A DNA stretch of 64,000 nucleotides from Acestrorhynchus altus (GCA_034509495.1 CM067519.1:20612953-20676952); one strand, 5' to 3'; positions 26,801 through 39,861 are shown, numbered from the stretch's first letter. The notes: generated from the sequence alone by a model not told the origin. A program made the numbers and translations.

Positions 26801-28667
26801 CCACTAATGACTAAACACACTAGTGCCCAGAAGCTACATTCGCTCGGCTGGATTTATACCACTGAAGACATAAAAGGAGATGTCACAAAAAACAAACATG
26901 AGAAAAAAAAAAAAAACTCTATTCAGACAATATATACAGTTCTCTGGTTCCCGCCAACCTCAATATTATTACAATAAATCACATGTAAACATTAGAGAGC
27001 ATTAGGACACTTAATATAATGGTATACTTCATAATTGTGATGCATTGTTATTTTATACAGTGGATATAGTCAGTACTTAAAGAACATTCACTTAAATAAC
27101 TGCATGTTTCATTACAAACAGAGCAGAACTATGGCTAATTGGTTTCATTTAATGCAGGGCAGCATGTAATTAAATAATAAAATAAATAAAATTAAAAATA
27201 AATGTAATCAAAAATTATGCACTTAGATGTTGGTGTGTATGATGTTAAATATTTGCTATATTCATCCCCCATAACACATGTAGCAAGATTATTTTTGGGG
27301 AAAAATACACATTGAGCATATTAACAGTGGCATAACATAAGTAATGTTGCAGTAACACGAATGCTCATTAGGGTTGCATACTGAAATCTGTGCCTTTAAA
27401 GGCCAAATCAATCTGTGACAGATTTCAGGACAAGCGTAACACAGCAGACAGTATCAAGCTGAAAGCAAGTGTGTTTACATTCAAAACATGATGCAGGGTG
27501 CTTGGCTTCATGGATATGATTTCTGCCAGTGACACTCGTCTGTTTGCACAGACAATTCTACCCAGGTGCTGCAAATCACAATCCTTGACGCCACACATGG
27601 GCACCACACATCTTGTTTTATCACAAGATAACACCTCAAGTTATTCAGGTGTTGGCCTTCCCAAGCAGTCCTCCGAGTCCTCTGCCAATATATAATCAAT
27701 TTACATACTGATATCCCATGACTTTTGGTATTTCAATGTAATATAGATTTAATATTTCCCCCCATCACTGAGCAGAAGGAATAATACCAGGGGACCAGTC
27801 CATTTCAGGGAATCCTTTGCCACTGTTTACTTAAAGCTATATTAGGGCTGGAAAAAAATATCCTGATATTTTAGCTGAATGGTGATATACAAAATCTGAT
27901 ATAGGTTATGATGATGTAAAAAAATGTACATATGCCCCCTCCATAGTGTGTATGTAAGAGCATGAATGGGGGCAGAGGGGATAAGAATAGAGGAGGAGTA
28001 GAGAGCAGGTAGCGGAGCAGAGTAAGGGAACAGAGAGAAAGGTTTTTGTGAGATTGAAACTTGATTGAGACATAAATGATATCACCACACCCCATATCTT
28101 GTTTATATCCCAGTATAGATATAGATATTGATATATCGCCAAGCCTTAAGCTATATTTTACCAAGCAGTACTTTTGTTTCTTAGCCATTTTTAAAACCAA
28201 ATCCAAGCACACATTACAGAGAACTGTTCTTTATATAACATTAATTCATTAACCTGCTGATGCTGTTTGGCTGCTACTGAGGTCAGGTTTTAAAGAGAGA
28301 TAGCAGTGCGCTAAATTCCACTGTGGTAGACAGTACTGCGCTGTACATTTTGCATGCATCATCGTTACTGCCAAGGATTACGAATCTGGCCTACAGTCAT
28401 CTGTGGGAAATTATGAGGATATAACAGACATGCCCAATGACAAGTCAGGCAAAGCTGTGCAGGTGTCTCTGTCTCCCTGGTGCAGTGTGGCATAGCTCCA
28501 ACTCAGGAAAAAGACATAAAACTTCTTCAATTGTGCTGCTGTACATGAGACACGACTGGAATACTTCTGGGCTTGCTGTCCAGTAGAGGCATAAATCTCA
28601 AATCTCACAAGGATTCAGCAGGATTCTTTAAAAGATTATTGTAGCCACCCGTTTCTCTCTGACTGTC

Positions 28668-28668
<1 letters not shown>

Positions 28669-28709
<41 letters not shown>
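28669..28709. repeat. (TA)n(CA)n microsatellite
   Basis: It immediately adjoins the left end of the Tc1-like element; tatatacacacacat continues on the right side at 29234. Confidence 0.95.
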
Positions 28710-28711
<2 letters not shown>

Positions 28712-29233
28712 GTTGGACAATGAAACTGAAACACCAGTCATTTTATTGTGGGAGGTTTCATGGCTAAATTGGAGCAGCCTGGCGGCCAATCTTCATTAAT
28801 TGCACATTGCACCAGTAAGAGCAGAGTGTGAAGGTTCATTTAGCAGGTAAGATCACAGTTTTGCTCAAAATATTGCAATGAACACGACATTATGGGTGAC
28901 ATACCAGAGTTCAAAAGAGGACAAATTGTGCACATCTTGCTGGCGCATCTGTGACCAAGACAGCAAGTCTTTGTGATGTATCAAGAGCCACGGTATCCAG
29001 GGTAATGTCAGCAACACCAAGAAGGACCAACCACATCCAACAGGATTAACTGTGGACGCAAGAGGAAGCTGTCTGAAAGGGATGTTGGGGTGCTAACCCG
29101 GGTTGTATCCAAAAAATGTCATTCCCAAGACGAATTGATGCTGTATTGGCCGCAAAGAGAGGCCCTAGTACACCGTACTAATAAATTATTGTGGTCTAAA
29201 ACCAGGTGTTTCAGTTTCATTGTCCAACCCCTG
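28709..29233 (+). mobile_element. Tc1-like element, internally deleted, with clear inverted ends
   Basis: The ends are inverted repeats: gggttggacaatgaaactga at the left and tcagtttcattgtccaaccc at the right, each followed inward by a match to aacacc(a/t)gg. Inside, the plus strand keeps pieces of a Tc1 N-terminal DNA-binding region (ATPRRTNHIQ and GRKRKLSERDVGVLTRVVS in shifting frames), but the catalytic part is gone. It sits within a TA/CA microsatellite. Confidence 0.7.
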
Positions 29234-29762
29234 TATATACACACACATTTGGATCCATTTGCAAAATAATTATCATTAAAAAAAATGAGGAATCTGAGAA
29301 TAAAACATTTGCCGCTGAATTCACAGTAATGCATAACAATGTCACAAAATCTACTCTGTAGATAGAAATAACTTAGAATAACTTATTAATATCACTCCCT
29401 TCGCATAGCCATGTTGAGCATGTTATATTGGAGCCTGACCTAAAAACTCCAGCAGAGTTTCAACCAGCGCAACAAATACAACTTGCAGAGACACCATGAA
29501 AGTTATTTTAAGTAGCTGCACTACTACTGAAAAAGCAGAGCAGAAGGAATAATGGATTGCAAAATCAGCACAAAATACCTTAAGAACTTGTACATTTCCT
29601 AATCCCATAAGGGACATTCAATTAACACTGGACACTAACGCTTCACACACGTGTGAAGACAAAATGAACAATGGTACTCATCACACATCCTTTAGTGTCT
29701 TAGTCAAACACAAACACATGGTTTTCCAAACACATGGATACCAGGATGTACTCATCAGGTCA

Positions 29763-29866
29763 GACCCTACATAGCAACTGTGAGAGATGACCCCACATAG
29801 CAACCACGAGACTTGACCCTACATAGCAACCGTAGCACAAGACCTTGCATAGCAACCCTGCCGATG
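29763..29866. repeat. 26-bp minisatellite, four copies
   Basis: Units start at 29763, 29789, 29815 and 29841, each gaccytrcatagcaacc plus a variable end. The spacing is exactly 26 bp, and the last unit is one base shorter or fades out. Confidence 0.9.
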
Positions 29867-30514
29867 GATCACTAATTGAAACACCCATGTAGCTGTAAGT
29901 CTGTGTGAAATCAGGAGCATCCCTTCAGCTGCCGAATCACCATCAAGAGCAGACCTGGTGTGCACTGTACACTAAAAGGCAACCCTAATCTTTAATGTAA
30001 TGACAAGAACAGCAGGATTATAAAGGGATGATGTGACCTTGCTTGGGTAGGGTTATTGGATTGGTCCCATTTTCAATATGCAAACAAGTCCTTTGTTGTA
30101 GAGTCCCTTTAGCGGTAGATGTTTCTTCTATATGTTGTAGTTTGCTGTATTGTACTTTATTGTCCATTTGATGCTGCATTGTGGATGTACTGCTTTTTTA
30201 TTGTCAGAAAAAACAATACACTTAAACTAAAATTAAAATAACCACTAATTATTAAGTTTACAAATACAAATATTTCTTTGAGAAATGCAACAGAAGAACC
30301 AGTTTTGGTCACCAAGGAAGGAAAAAAGGGTGATGTAACCAATTTATTGGGTCTTTAAACCCACCTTTTGATTACATACAAATACATACATTAATACAAA
30401 TTTGTTGTTTATGAAAGCAAACTTGGTTCCTTTATTCTCTTACTGTGTTTATAAGAATGTACTGCAAAATCAGAAACAGCATCAGAACAGTGATAAAAAA
30501 TAAAATACAAAAAA

Positions 30515-31146
30515 ACAAACAACCACTGACAGATAAAGTGATTATCTTCATCTACAGTGGCTTCTGTCAAGGGGTGAGATATTATTCGGGAGCAAGTGAA
30601 TGGTCAGTTTTTGAAGGTGATATGTTACTAGTAGGAAAAATGGTCAGAACTATACCCGTCAAAATAACTACACTTTTGCGAATGACATACTTACATAAAA
30701 ACAATTGCAATAAATAATGTTATTGCCACTTTAAGACCATTTTATGCCACTGATATAATAATAGTTCCACTACACAATTTTAAAGAGCAATGGACTTTAT
30801 TATTCATAGAATAACAGTCAATAAAAATCAACAAAGTTAACATGCCAACTTATTAATGTTAATGTGCTCTCCTTGTCATATAATGTGCAATAACTCAATA
30901 GCATAATTATCATAACAGGCATTTCAATACATTTACAAAACATCAGGCAGGTCGGGGACTTTCTGGTATGCTGTGGTTAGTACAAAAAGTTGTCCAAGGC
31001 TGTTACAATCCATGGAGGCCCACCTCATCACTTAAAGGATCTGCTGCTAATGTCTTGGTGCCAGACACCACAGGACTCCTTCAGAGGTCTTGTGGAGTTT
31101 TGCCTTGAATGGGCAGATGGTATTATTGTTATGGCAGATCAGTGTA
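30515..31146 (+). mobile_element. Tc1-like element, most of transposase deleted
   Basis: The left part reads gtcaaggggtgagatattat and gagcaagtgaatggtcag. The right part reads tccatggaggcccacctcat, aaaggatctgctgctaatgt, cttggtgccagacaccacag, and ends ttatggcagatcagtgta. These are the two ends of a common fish Tc1 element. The catalytic region is absent. About 290 bp of unrelated AT-rich sequence (30660-30945) lies between the recognisable parts. Confidence 0.6.
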
Positions 31147-32307
31147 ATCTCTGAACTTTGAAAAAGAACTCACCCATTGTAAATTGGTCACATGGGTAAA
31201 CGTTTACTAATAAATCAGCCAAGCTTGAACTTCAAAATGAAGTTTCTTTTTGCGGGTAATAAATCAACAAGGGCACACAGTGTTATAGATGCAAAGCACC
31301 AATCTTCCATAGCACTCCTGGTGCTTTGCCAATGTTCATCTCCACAAGATAGCTCAAGGACACTGAGGATGTTCTGGTTTTAACAGCATTTGAAACATAA
31401 ATGGTTGTTGGCTACATTTAACTACTTATGTTCCATTATGAAGAAACATGGTCGGAGAGATCGAGAGTACTTTACAGGTGGTATGCAGTGATGTGAATAT
31501 TAAAGAATTTAATGATACGAATACACCAGAATGACCTTGGAGAAGGCTTGTGTCAATAACTGATCGTATCGCTTATTGCAATAATTTATAGAAGTGTAGA
31601 AACATTATGTATATTATCTTTCTTTTGTTCTCTTTCACTCTTTACTTAAATGTTCCGTTGCAGAGTCATTCTCATAAAATGTGGCCCTAAATCAGATGTG
31701 ATGTGACAGCAGAACGGTTCTGACAGTAAAGCACTTTCTGTTTCTTTTCTGACATGAACACTCTGCTTCCTTTTCTGAACCAGCAAAGCCTTTTAAGGTC
31801 ACTTTACCAGTAGGTTAGAAAGACAGAAGACAAGAAAAAGAAGAACTGAGTGGAGCACAGACTGAGCCGTTTTCAAACAGTTCTTTAGTTGATATCTTTG
31901 AAAAATGATCAGTGTATGAATGGATACATCAAAGAAAAACATTTTTCAGCTGCATTCTGTATTAGTGCTCCTCTGTGGGTTGTAAAATGCAATGAGTTAA
32001 AACAGTGCTGTAGGTTATTTGCACTTGGCTAATTCACACTGAAAACACTAAAGAGTTTATAGTTGTCCATCTGTCAGAACACAAAAGCTTCAAACCAGTT
32101 CTAGGTGTGATTTGGTTATATATGCCAAATCCTTCCAACTTGTAACACTGCATTTATGCACATGAATGAACTCTATATGCTATTCTAAAGATATTTAAAA
32201 CCATTCCATATCAAAATGTTATGATCTTAATGGATCTTAATGCAGTAAGAATATCTGCCTCCAAAACAGTTCCAAAAAATGGTCAACGTGGCACTTTTGT
32301 TTTTATG

Positions 32308-32729
32308 GTTCTGTTCACATCTGGCACTAACATGCATCCTGGGTCATCTAATCATAAACGGTAGCTACGTTCCTAGCCATTCACAGCTGCCATTTTAAAT
32401 CTCCTTTGACCACTTGTGATCGGATATCTCATACTATTTCCACTAGAGTGCGCAAGCCATGAGTATTGCTTTATCCATTAGTCTGTTCGTTATTGCTCAG
32501 TTAGCCCTTTCAGACTGTTTCGTCTTGTGGTTATTACATATTTGCTGGCTGGTTCAGTGATGTGGTTGATGCTGGTGGTACTTGGCTGAGGGATGCTTTG
32601 ATGTATAAGGATAACATGATCATATGCTTCTCTGAGCACATCCAAAGTGGGTCCTAAAAATGCATTTTACTTCATTCACATCTGATCGGATCACTCAGGA
32701 CACATAATAGCAGGTGTGAATAGGACCTT
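32308..32729. mobile_element. non-autonomous DNA element (MITE-like)
   Basis: It starts ctgttcacatctggcactaa and ends with the inverse-like gcaggtgtgaataggacc; inner blocks gtgatcggata and tgatcggatcac also recur. This matches a teleost repeat type with GTTCACA..TGTGAA ends. No coding capacity is seen. Confidence 0.5.
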
Positions 32730-35027
32730 TAGGGAAAAAAGGCCAAAACATTTTGGCAAAACAAAAAACTCCGATAAAAAGACTGCAAAGTGTCAAAAGG
32801 ACTTGAGAACATGATATTCTGCTCAATATATGAACAGCAAAAAACACAACAGAAATGAAAGCTCCTGCTAGCACATACATGCTATGAGAAGCTAAAGCTT
32901 TTGAAATGCTAAAAATCACTATAAATTCAGCATGTTGTCGAGGAAGCTGAATTTCATAGACACATTCTTTAGGCTAGAAACTATAATACAAATAAATGAT
33001 TACTAGTGCATCTAAAAAATGAATATTGTTAAATATGTGCTCATAATGTCATTCAAAAAGTTAAGTGTCATTTTATATACATTAGGTTTTTTTTTGTTTG
33101 CTTTACTTACAGCTTATAGCTCATGAAAAACAGAAATCTAGGATATCAAATTAATAGAATATATCATTTAGAGTTTTTATAAATTACTAATTAGACAATA
33201 TGGAAATAACACAAAGTTGTACATGACCTTGTCTAGTCAAGCAAAAATATATGCTTATTCCATTTGAATAAAGTACCAAAGTCAGCTTCTTGCCATCATC
33301 AGTGTTCAGATTTTTTTTCCATTTCAACTTTCATCAGACAATATAAACATGAAAACAAATGTTTTAACTATTGAACTACAAATCATGAACAAAAACCTTT
33401 CCACGAATATTGTAATCATTTTGTATTTTTAATTTCAATCTAAAATTTGTCCTTAATTTTGACATCCTGGAGTATCCCTGCTATGCTGCAATTCCTTATT
33501 TATTGTTCTCAGTATAGATTATCAAGCTCTAAAATGTAATTTTAAACAGTTAACAAGAAGAGAAGGAAAGAGGAAGATATCATCCAGCAGTAAGTTGGAT
33601 GGATACAGTCAGCTATTTCATGAACAAGCCATTTAGAACCCAAAAAACCCACACAGATGACAGAACATTCTGGAAAAACAAGGCCCATATGGTCAGCAGA
33701 AGTTGAAACCAACGCAGCAGTACTGGATAACAACTACAATTGTCTGAAATAGGGGGGACAAAAATCCCTCCGAACTCCCATTAATTCATTTTAGCTTCTG
33801 CTTTGAGAAGCTGTACCAAGCTATATATAATAAAACAGATCAGCAAAAGGAATTCCCTAGATCTGCTGCTGTTAAGTATGTGAAACTCTACTGGCTTAGC
33901 TGCCAGTTTCATTGGAGGAATCTGAAGAGACATGACAGAAAGGAGTGGCAGGCTAACAGCCGGTAGAGCTCAGTCTCTCTAACACAGACACAGTGAGGAC
34001 ACAACGTCACAACACATTAGCATCCTCCTGGTGTTCCATTCTCGCAGGTGCGGGCCAGCTCTACACAAGTCTGCTTCGTCACAATACAAGATCAGCAAGC
34101 CCTACTTTCCATTCAACAAATGGAGCGAAGCAGGGTAATTAATTTAAGAGCATAAGCAGACTACAAGAAGTTGCGATATGCCTAGCTGGAGAGGAGTGGA
34201 GCATATCCAAAGATAAAAAGAAGGTTAAATGGACTAAAATTCAAAATTTTCAAATACATACTTTCAGACTATTAATCACTAAGATATTCAGAGGGTGTGC
34301 AGGATCTGGACATGATGTTCAAAAGAAAAAAATAATTACTGCCAAATGAGAGGTTGACCTTTTTTTTTTCTTTTTTTACCATGGATGACAATTTTTCTTT
34401 TACCACTGTGTTCAACTGAGATTTTATTAAGATGAAACAGGAAAAATACAAGCATTCTGAGAGGTATGGAGTATCTTATGACAAATATGAAATCCAATTT
34501 AGAAATAATTTCTATGGCAGAAGTTTCATTAGCAAGAATTAACCCCAATCTGGAGTAATGAGGCAAATTCCCAAAGCCAACAGATTAATTTTTAAAAGTC
34601 TACAATGTGGACTTATTTCAAGGTGGAAATCCTGGAATTTTCTTTTTTCTTCCAAACATACGTTTGAAGTCTATTTAGTTCAGCATGAGAAACATGCCTC
34701 TAAAACCACATGGAACAGTAGTTGTCAAACTTCAATGACCGTCCAGATGGTCTGTATTTTTCTGTCATCACAACTAGCAACACAGTGGAACAGTGTAAGA
34801 AAAAGGTGCATCATCTCAGGATCTTGGGGCACGGGTTTGAGAACCACTGATGTAGGAAACTCACTTCTGCAATGTTAAATCACTTGTGAGTCAAGACCTC
34901 TCAAAGAAAATCAAGGAAATGGTTTTGTGCCACACTCCTAATGTCGGGAGCATGATATGGGATGGGGGAGAGCCCTAAGGGGGATGAGTAATTGGGGGGG
35001 AAATTGTAATAAGAAACAAAATCCTCA

Positions 35028-35120
35028 AAAAATCAGATCCTCATAGCAGTTCTTTCCTGGACAGTAGAGACTGTTATTCCAACAAAAGCAGGATAAACTC
35101 GTATTAGCACCCTGGATCAA
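35028..35120 (+). mobile_element. Tc1 3'-end fragment
   Basis: tcctggacagtagagactgt and neighbouring bases repeat the 3' part of the element at 16353-16885 (about 16790-16830). Only the end remains. Confidence 0.4.
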
Positions 35121-36668
35121 AGAATGAATGAAAAGTGCTACAGTGAATCTGGCCAATGCATCCTGATTATGCCTGCTGATGTGTGAGACCTGGTGCAATC
35201 AGAATGAAACAGATAACAAATAAGGACAATATTAATGGACTCACTTATCTGCTAAGCATGAAAGACTTCACAGAATATCACAACTCCTCAAGCTTTGATG
35301 CATCACTGCCTGTACTGCCTTTGTGTTAATGGGAACATCAGAGCCAATGAATCTGTCACCAATTTACCACAGTTCCTGCAGATGCCAACCACGAAGCTTG
35401 AAAGGACAAAGTCATTCATCAAAATATTTTGAGACTTGGCTGGCTGATTTCTCGGCAGAAAGCACCAGACAGCCATTCAAGGTCCGGATAATGCAACCTT
35501 GGCCTACCATTTACCCATAATGAGCCTGAGCTTTACCTGAGCTCGAACTCTGCACCAAGAACAAAGGACTTGATTCTACCCTCGTTTCCTCATGGCACAG
35601 AGTGTACCCACCTTTGCTAGTTACTAGAACAGAATGCCAATAATGGGTTCACTCTGCGATTGTCAACTTGGCTTCAATAGCTCCATCAACAAGCACACAA
35701 GCCCCTGGCAAAAGTTGACAACCTGACTTTGTTTGCCATCTTTTTGACTTCACTTCAAAAGAGACATCTTATTTAATTAAGAGCACACTGAAAGCACCAC
35801 TCTATTCTAATTAAAACCATAAGCCTGTGAAGCTTTGGAGCCCAGGGAGCCCTACTGCGAGCAGGTAATGAAAAGCTTATGAAAGCAACAAGCCACTCCA
35901 ATCTGGCAACAGCAGAAGTACCAACGACAGAGGCACAGCCAGGGCATTTCACTTAGTTGGAGGGCATCATCATATCTTCCACTTGGCCATGTCCAGAGCC
36001 AGGCCAAGTTATTGCCACGCTGTAGTCCACACATCAAATTTGCCGCAAGGGTAAGGTGTGTTCATTTTATTAAAAGTGGGGGAGGGAGTGAGGAGGAGGA
36101 AGAGGAGGAGAAGATGCAGGGGGTTATTTAAGTCTGCTCAGAAGCGCTTCTTGGCAAACTCATTTCCTTCTTTCTCGGGTAGCGAAGCGTATGCCCAATA
36201 TGACTGTGTTCCGGTCTGCCGGTGCAAGAATAAGCTTTTGCTGCAACTAATGTGCCAGCACTGGACATGTCAGAGTGACCATAAGAAAAGATTGTGCAGC
36301 AAGTGAAACCACACTCACTCACATTCATTGGTAGTGGGGGGGGGGGGGAGCAGGATGTTGGATTGAAATTGTTTTTTTTTTTTACGGAACGGTAGAGTGG
36401 GCAAAATACATTTAATCCCCCATAACACGGTTTAAAGGAGTACTCGAGAATTTTCAGATGTATCTCTATTTGATGTATCTGTAGGATGTGGTTGCTTAAC
36501 ATGGATGATAAATGTTTTAAAGGGCACACGACTTATTCTGTACTTGCATTTTTGTTCTTTCCCTGAGGAACAAGAATGGAAATAGTGAGTTTAGGTACCA
36601 AAGTCAGAATTAAATTTTACATATGACTTTCTAATCTCTTTTGAGCCCTTAGAAATAAAACAGGCCAT

Positions 36669-36835
36669 TTGAGTCCTCCCAATGCTTGGGTTTTGGGTTC
36701 AAATCCCTATTTGGATGGAGCTTACATGTTCCCTCCTGTGTCTGTGTGGGTTTGCTCTGGGGACTCTGGTTTGCTCCCATACTCCAAAAACATGCTTTAT
36801 TGGCTACTCTATGACTGTATGTCCTGGGTGAACCC
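36669..36835 (+). repeat. SINE-like repeat with B-box
   Basis: gggttcaaatccc at about 36697 is a B-box-like motif. It is followed by ggagcttacatgttccctcc, tgtgtctgtgtgggtttgct and actccaaaaacatgc, which is the body of a common teleost SINE. Confidence 0.55.
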
Positions 36836-37628
36836 CACCCACTGTGCATTCTTCCACGTGGACGATTGTTTCCGGCTGAGAGTTTGCTGTGCGCAATTGG
36901 CTGCTGTTTCTCGTAGGTGTCACAATTAGTGAAAAAACACCACTAACGATGCACTAACGACAGATTGACTATGTTTACATGACATATCAAGCATGGGCAC
37001 ACATCTGAAGTGACATCTCAGGTGTGTCAGTGAACATTCCCTTTTCTTTCTTTTTTTTGGCAGATTTGAAAAATGAACTGATTTGTGACTCCATTGTGAA
37101 CAGTGTGTTTTGTGATCCATTAATGTGAAAGATCTTGTATGCAGACTATTTAAAACAGTGGTTTTATTTAAGGTTTCATTTATGTAGAATATTTAAACAC
37201 TTCTTTATTCTAATGTCTAATTAGTCTTTATCTTAGAAAATTCACTGCTCTTTAAAAGGGTGTTATATGGGCATTGCTATGTCACTATATTATCACAAAG
37301 GCATAAAATTGTGTTAGAATGTACCAATACTATCATTTCAACACCTGGAATAATATTATAATAGTATTTTAGTAGAGCAAACTCAAGTCAATTCACATTA
37401 GGAGAAGAACAGAGTCAAAATAAGCTGCTCTCAGCAGAGGGTAAATAACCACAAAGCAATAACAGAAGAGGTGTTTGTGATTCATCCTCATTATTGGTGG
37501 TGGTAGTTGCAGCAATTCTATCACAACTTTCCCCTTTTCATGAAGCTCATATTATGACACCCAGGCATTCAAAGGCACCCACCCACACCCCCCTCAAAAT
37601 ATGTGCGCTGTTTTGTAATTGATCGCAC

Positions 37629-37820
37629 CACCTGTTAATAACATGACGATTCATTTCAGGCTGCTGCCCCCAGGAGCTCCCTTTTTGTCTCCAGTGACAA
37701 GATCTAAGCAGCCCTAATTAATTCAGGACAAAGATGTTTTTGTCCGTAGGTTATAAGTCATGAGGTATATCAGGTGTACAACTATCAAATGGGCACCTGC
37801 TGCAAAGCCATGAAGAGTTT
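37629..37820 (+). repeat. local repeat, copy 1
   Basis: About 190 bp shared with 38955-39142, including catttcaggctgctgcccc, tctaagcagccctaatta, aagtcatgaggtatatcagg and atgaagagtt. I do not recognise the family and see no terminal repeats. Confidence 0.6.
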
Positions 37821-38580
37821 AAGGATATATCACAGTATAAAACCTACCATTTCACATGTAAAGGGGGAATCATATCTCACGCTACTGTGAGGGCAGAATT
37901 AATTTTTACATTATATTATATTTTAACAATGAAGCAGGCTTGTTTAATAAAAAAATGTGAATATAAACTTTAAAATAAAGACAAAAACTTTTTTAAGTAA
38001 TAAAACCTTTGTCAAGGAAAATGGTTTTCAGGATTAGGGCCTTTAAAAGGTTTCTTATAACGTCATACAATTACCATCTTTAACCATCAAGTCATGGAAA
38101 GAAGTCACAGTCTCCTTTATGGATCGCATTATTCAATGTGCTACTAGTCAAAGCATTTTCAGGCCAGAAAAACAAACAACCAAACAACCAAACAAACAAA
38201 AAAGCCCCATGCCCATATCAGCAATTCTTGGTTGGATTTTACTTTGAGACAAATAATCAATATTGATAAAATAGATGCTGTCACACCTGTGGTACACAAC
38301 AATACTCCAAATTTGTTGTTTCAGCCTATGTACATCAGCACATTATCCTTCAGAATGCTATTGGGACCTGCAAGTTATGAGGTTGTTGAGGTGAAACGCA
38401 AATACTGTTAGATGTGAGCAAACACAGCTAAGCACTGACTGGATACCACAAGAAAATACTCAAACCAGTTGCTGTGTCAAGCATTGCGTTGGCTACAGCA
38501 ATAGAGAATATTTTAAGTATCTTGGGACTAGGAGGTCACTGGTTCAATCCCCTGGACCACCAGGACATGCAGACAGGAGT

Positions 38581-38582
38581 GC

Positions 38583-38667
<85 letters not shown>

Positions 38668-38674
38668 TGTGTTT
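38581..38674. repeat. (GT)n microsatellite
   Basis: About 90 bp of nearly pure GT, with one gtttg break near the end. Confidence 0.97.
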
Positions 38675-38954
38675 CACTAACATGGATGGGTAAATTAAGG
38701 ATTAAGGCTCTGACTCTGTCATAAAATATGTTCTTAATCCTACTTTTGCACAGATGTCATTGAAACAGTGTTAGCGTGCTTGCAGCATTTGAATTTCAGT
38801 AGAGAGGATTCAGGAGATGAATATATACCAACAAAACGCACATGGGTTCACCATACGTTGGACAACTTTACATGACTTTGTAGGTCTAAATAAAAGTTCT
38901 AAAAATATGTGTTTCAGGAATATGTCCATCAATATATCCAACAGCCTGACCAAA

Positions 38955-39142
38955 GCATCTATTAATACCCTCATAGTTCATTTCAGACTGCTGCCCCAGG
39001 ACATCCCGCTTTCTTTCCAATGACATCTAAGCAGCTCTAATTAATCCAGGACAAGGATGTTTTAGTCCTAAGGTTGTAAGTCATGGGGTATATCAGGTGT
39101 ACAAATATCAGATGGGTGCCTGTTGAATAGCTATGAAGAGTT
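38955..39142 (+). repeat. local repeat, copy 2
   Basis: It matches copy 1 at 37629-37820 in the same orientation with scattered changes and small gaps. It lies just 250 bp from exon E. Confidence 0.6.
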
Positions 39143-39386
39143 GTACTCTAAAGCCATAGAGATCGGATGATCATTTGTATGTAGTGGGCCAAAATAGAGT
39201 TTTAAATTACCAGCTCTCCCCTTTCAAACTAGATTAAGAGCTTGGCCGGCTATACCCGACCTGTTTTATCCATACCATCACAACCCAGCTCATCTTACAT
39301 ACCATACCACCGCATGCATTCCCACAGGATGTTCACCTGAATGTCTATGGATTTACCAGCTCAGGAGGTGAGGCAGTTAAACTTAC

Positions 39387-39476
39387 CTTGAGCAGCTCTC
39401 GGGGGAAATCTTGTCCTGCGTTCAGCCCGTCCAGGTTATTGATGAATTCCTGGCACGTCATCTTCTTCCCAATATT
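39387..39476 (-). CDS. psd3: psd3 exon E: late SEC7 helices
   Basis: This is a 90-nt exon of exactly 30 codons, phase 0 at both ends. It reads NIGKKMTCQEFINNLDGLNA followed by GQDFPRELLK. This follows directly from ...NTDLHGQ in exon D and matches the NIGKxMxCxxFIxNLxGLNxGxDFxxxLLK segment of EFA6 SEC7 domains. The acceptor is ttgcag and the donor AAG/gtaagt (near-consensus). It is followed in transcript order by the longest intron in the window, 28.7 kb, which contains a probable alternative promoter and first exon. Because this exon ends in phase 0, the alternative first exon (also phase 0 at its donor) can replace exons A-E without a frameshift. Confidence 0.94.
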
Positions 39477-39861
39477 CTGCAAGGTGTTAAGACACATTTA
39501 TTACTCGGATAATGCAGCGGGACTGCAATGTATCACCCTAGCAAGGCCTTATTTAACCCCATCAGCAGCATGCTGTTCGTAACCACTGACAGAGGAGGGA
39601 ACCTTGGTAATAAATCTGTGCTCATGCTGTGCATAGCTTGGCCGGCAATGCTATATCTCATCTTTTACTTTCATCCAGCAGCATTGTACTGTACATGCAT
39701 CAGTCACTCCCTCTCAAAACCATGTAACCTCTAGAGAGTTGGGCACAATGTATACAAGAAATTCCACAACAAAATACACAAAATGTTTGGTGGAGGTGAG
39801 CGATTGCTGTTTTTTAAGGGGCATCCACAGTTAATTAAATTTGAGGGTTCACTTACTTTTT

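Larger units (their letters stand above)
10731..39386. other. psd3 intron E-F (28.7 kb)
   Basis: This is the longest intron seen. Besides the alternative exon and promoter near 14.7-15.4 kb it holds SINE copies (12183-12275, 23708-23835, 36669-36835) and Tc1 relics or fragments (12283-12612, 16353-16885, 19536-19625, 28709-29233, 30515-31146, 35028-35120). It also holds a MITE (32308-32729), several microsatellites, a 26-bp minisatellite (29763-29866) and a locally repeated segment near 37.6 and 39.0 kb. The stretches 17.0-19.5, 19.7-23.6, 23.9-28.6, 33.0-34.9 and 35.2-36.6 kb show no gene that I can support. Some, such as 18.2-18.5 kb, look like possible conserved noncoding DNA. Confidence 0.75.

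Noticed and set aside
29763..29866. CRISPR-like spacing of short repeats
   Set aside because: The genome is vertebrate, units abut directly, and there are no spacers; it is a minisatellite.
33542..33733. 63-codon minus-strand hydrophobic frame
   Set aside because: No family match and no splice context; chance frame in the intron.
34706..34855. Possible second CAGTGGTTCTCAA-type MITE (tttgagaaccactg near the right end)
   Set aside because: Only the right end is convincing; the left end (cagtagttgtcaaacttc) is too diverged to define an element.
36128..36529. 133-codon minus-strand reading frame
   Set aside because: Low-complexity and no recognisable domain; lies in intron next to G and T runs.
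38474..38680. Cys-Val repeat reading frame
   Set aside because: Translation of the GT microsatellite at 38581-38674.
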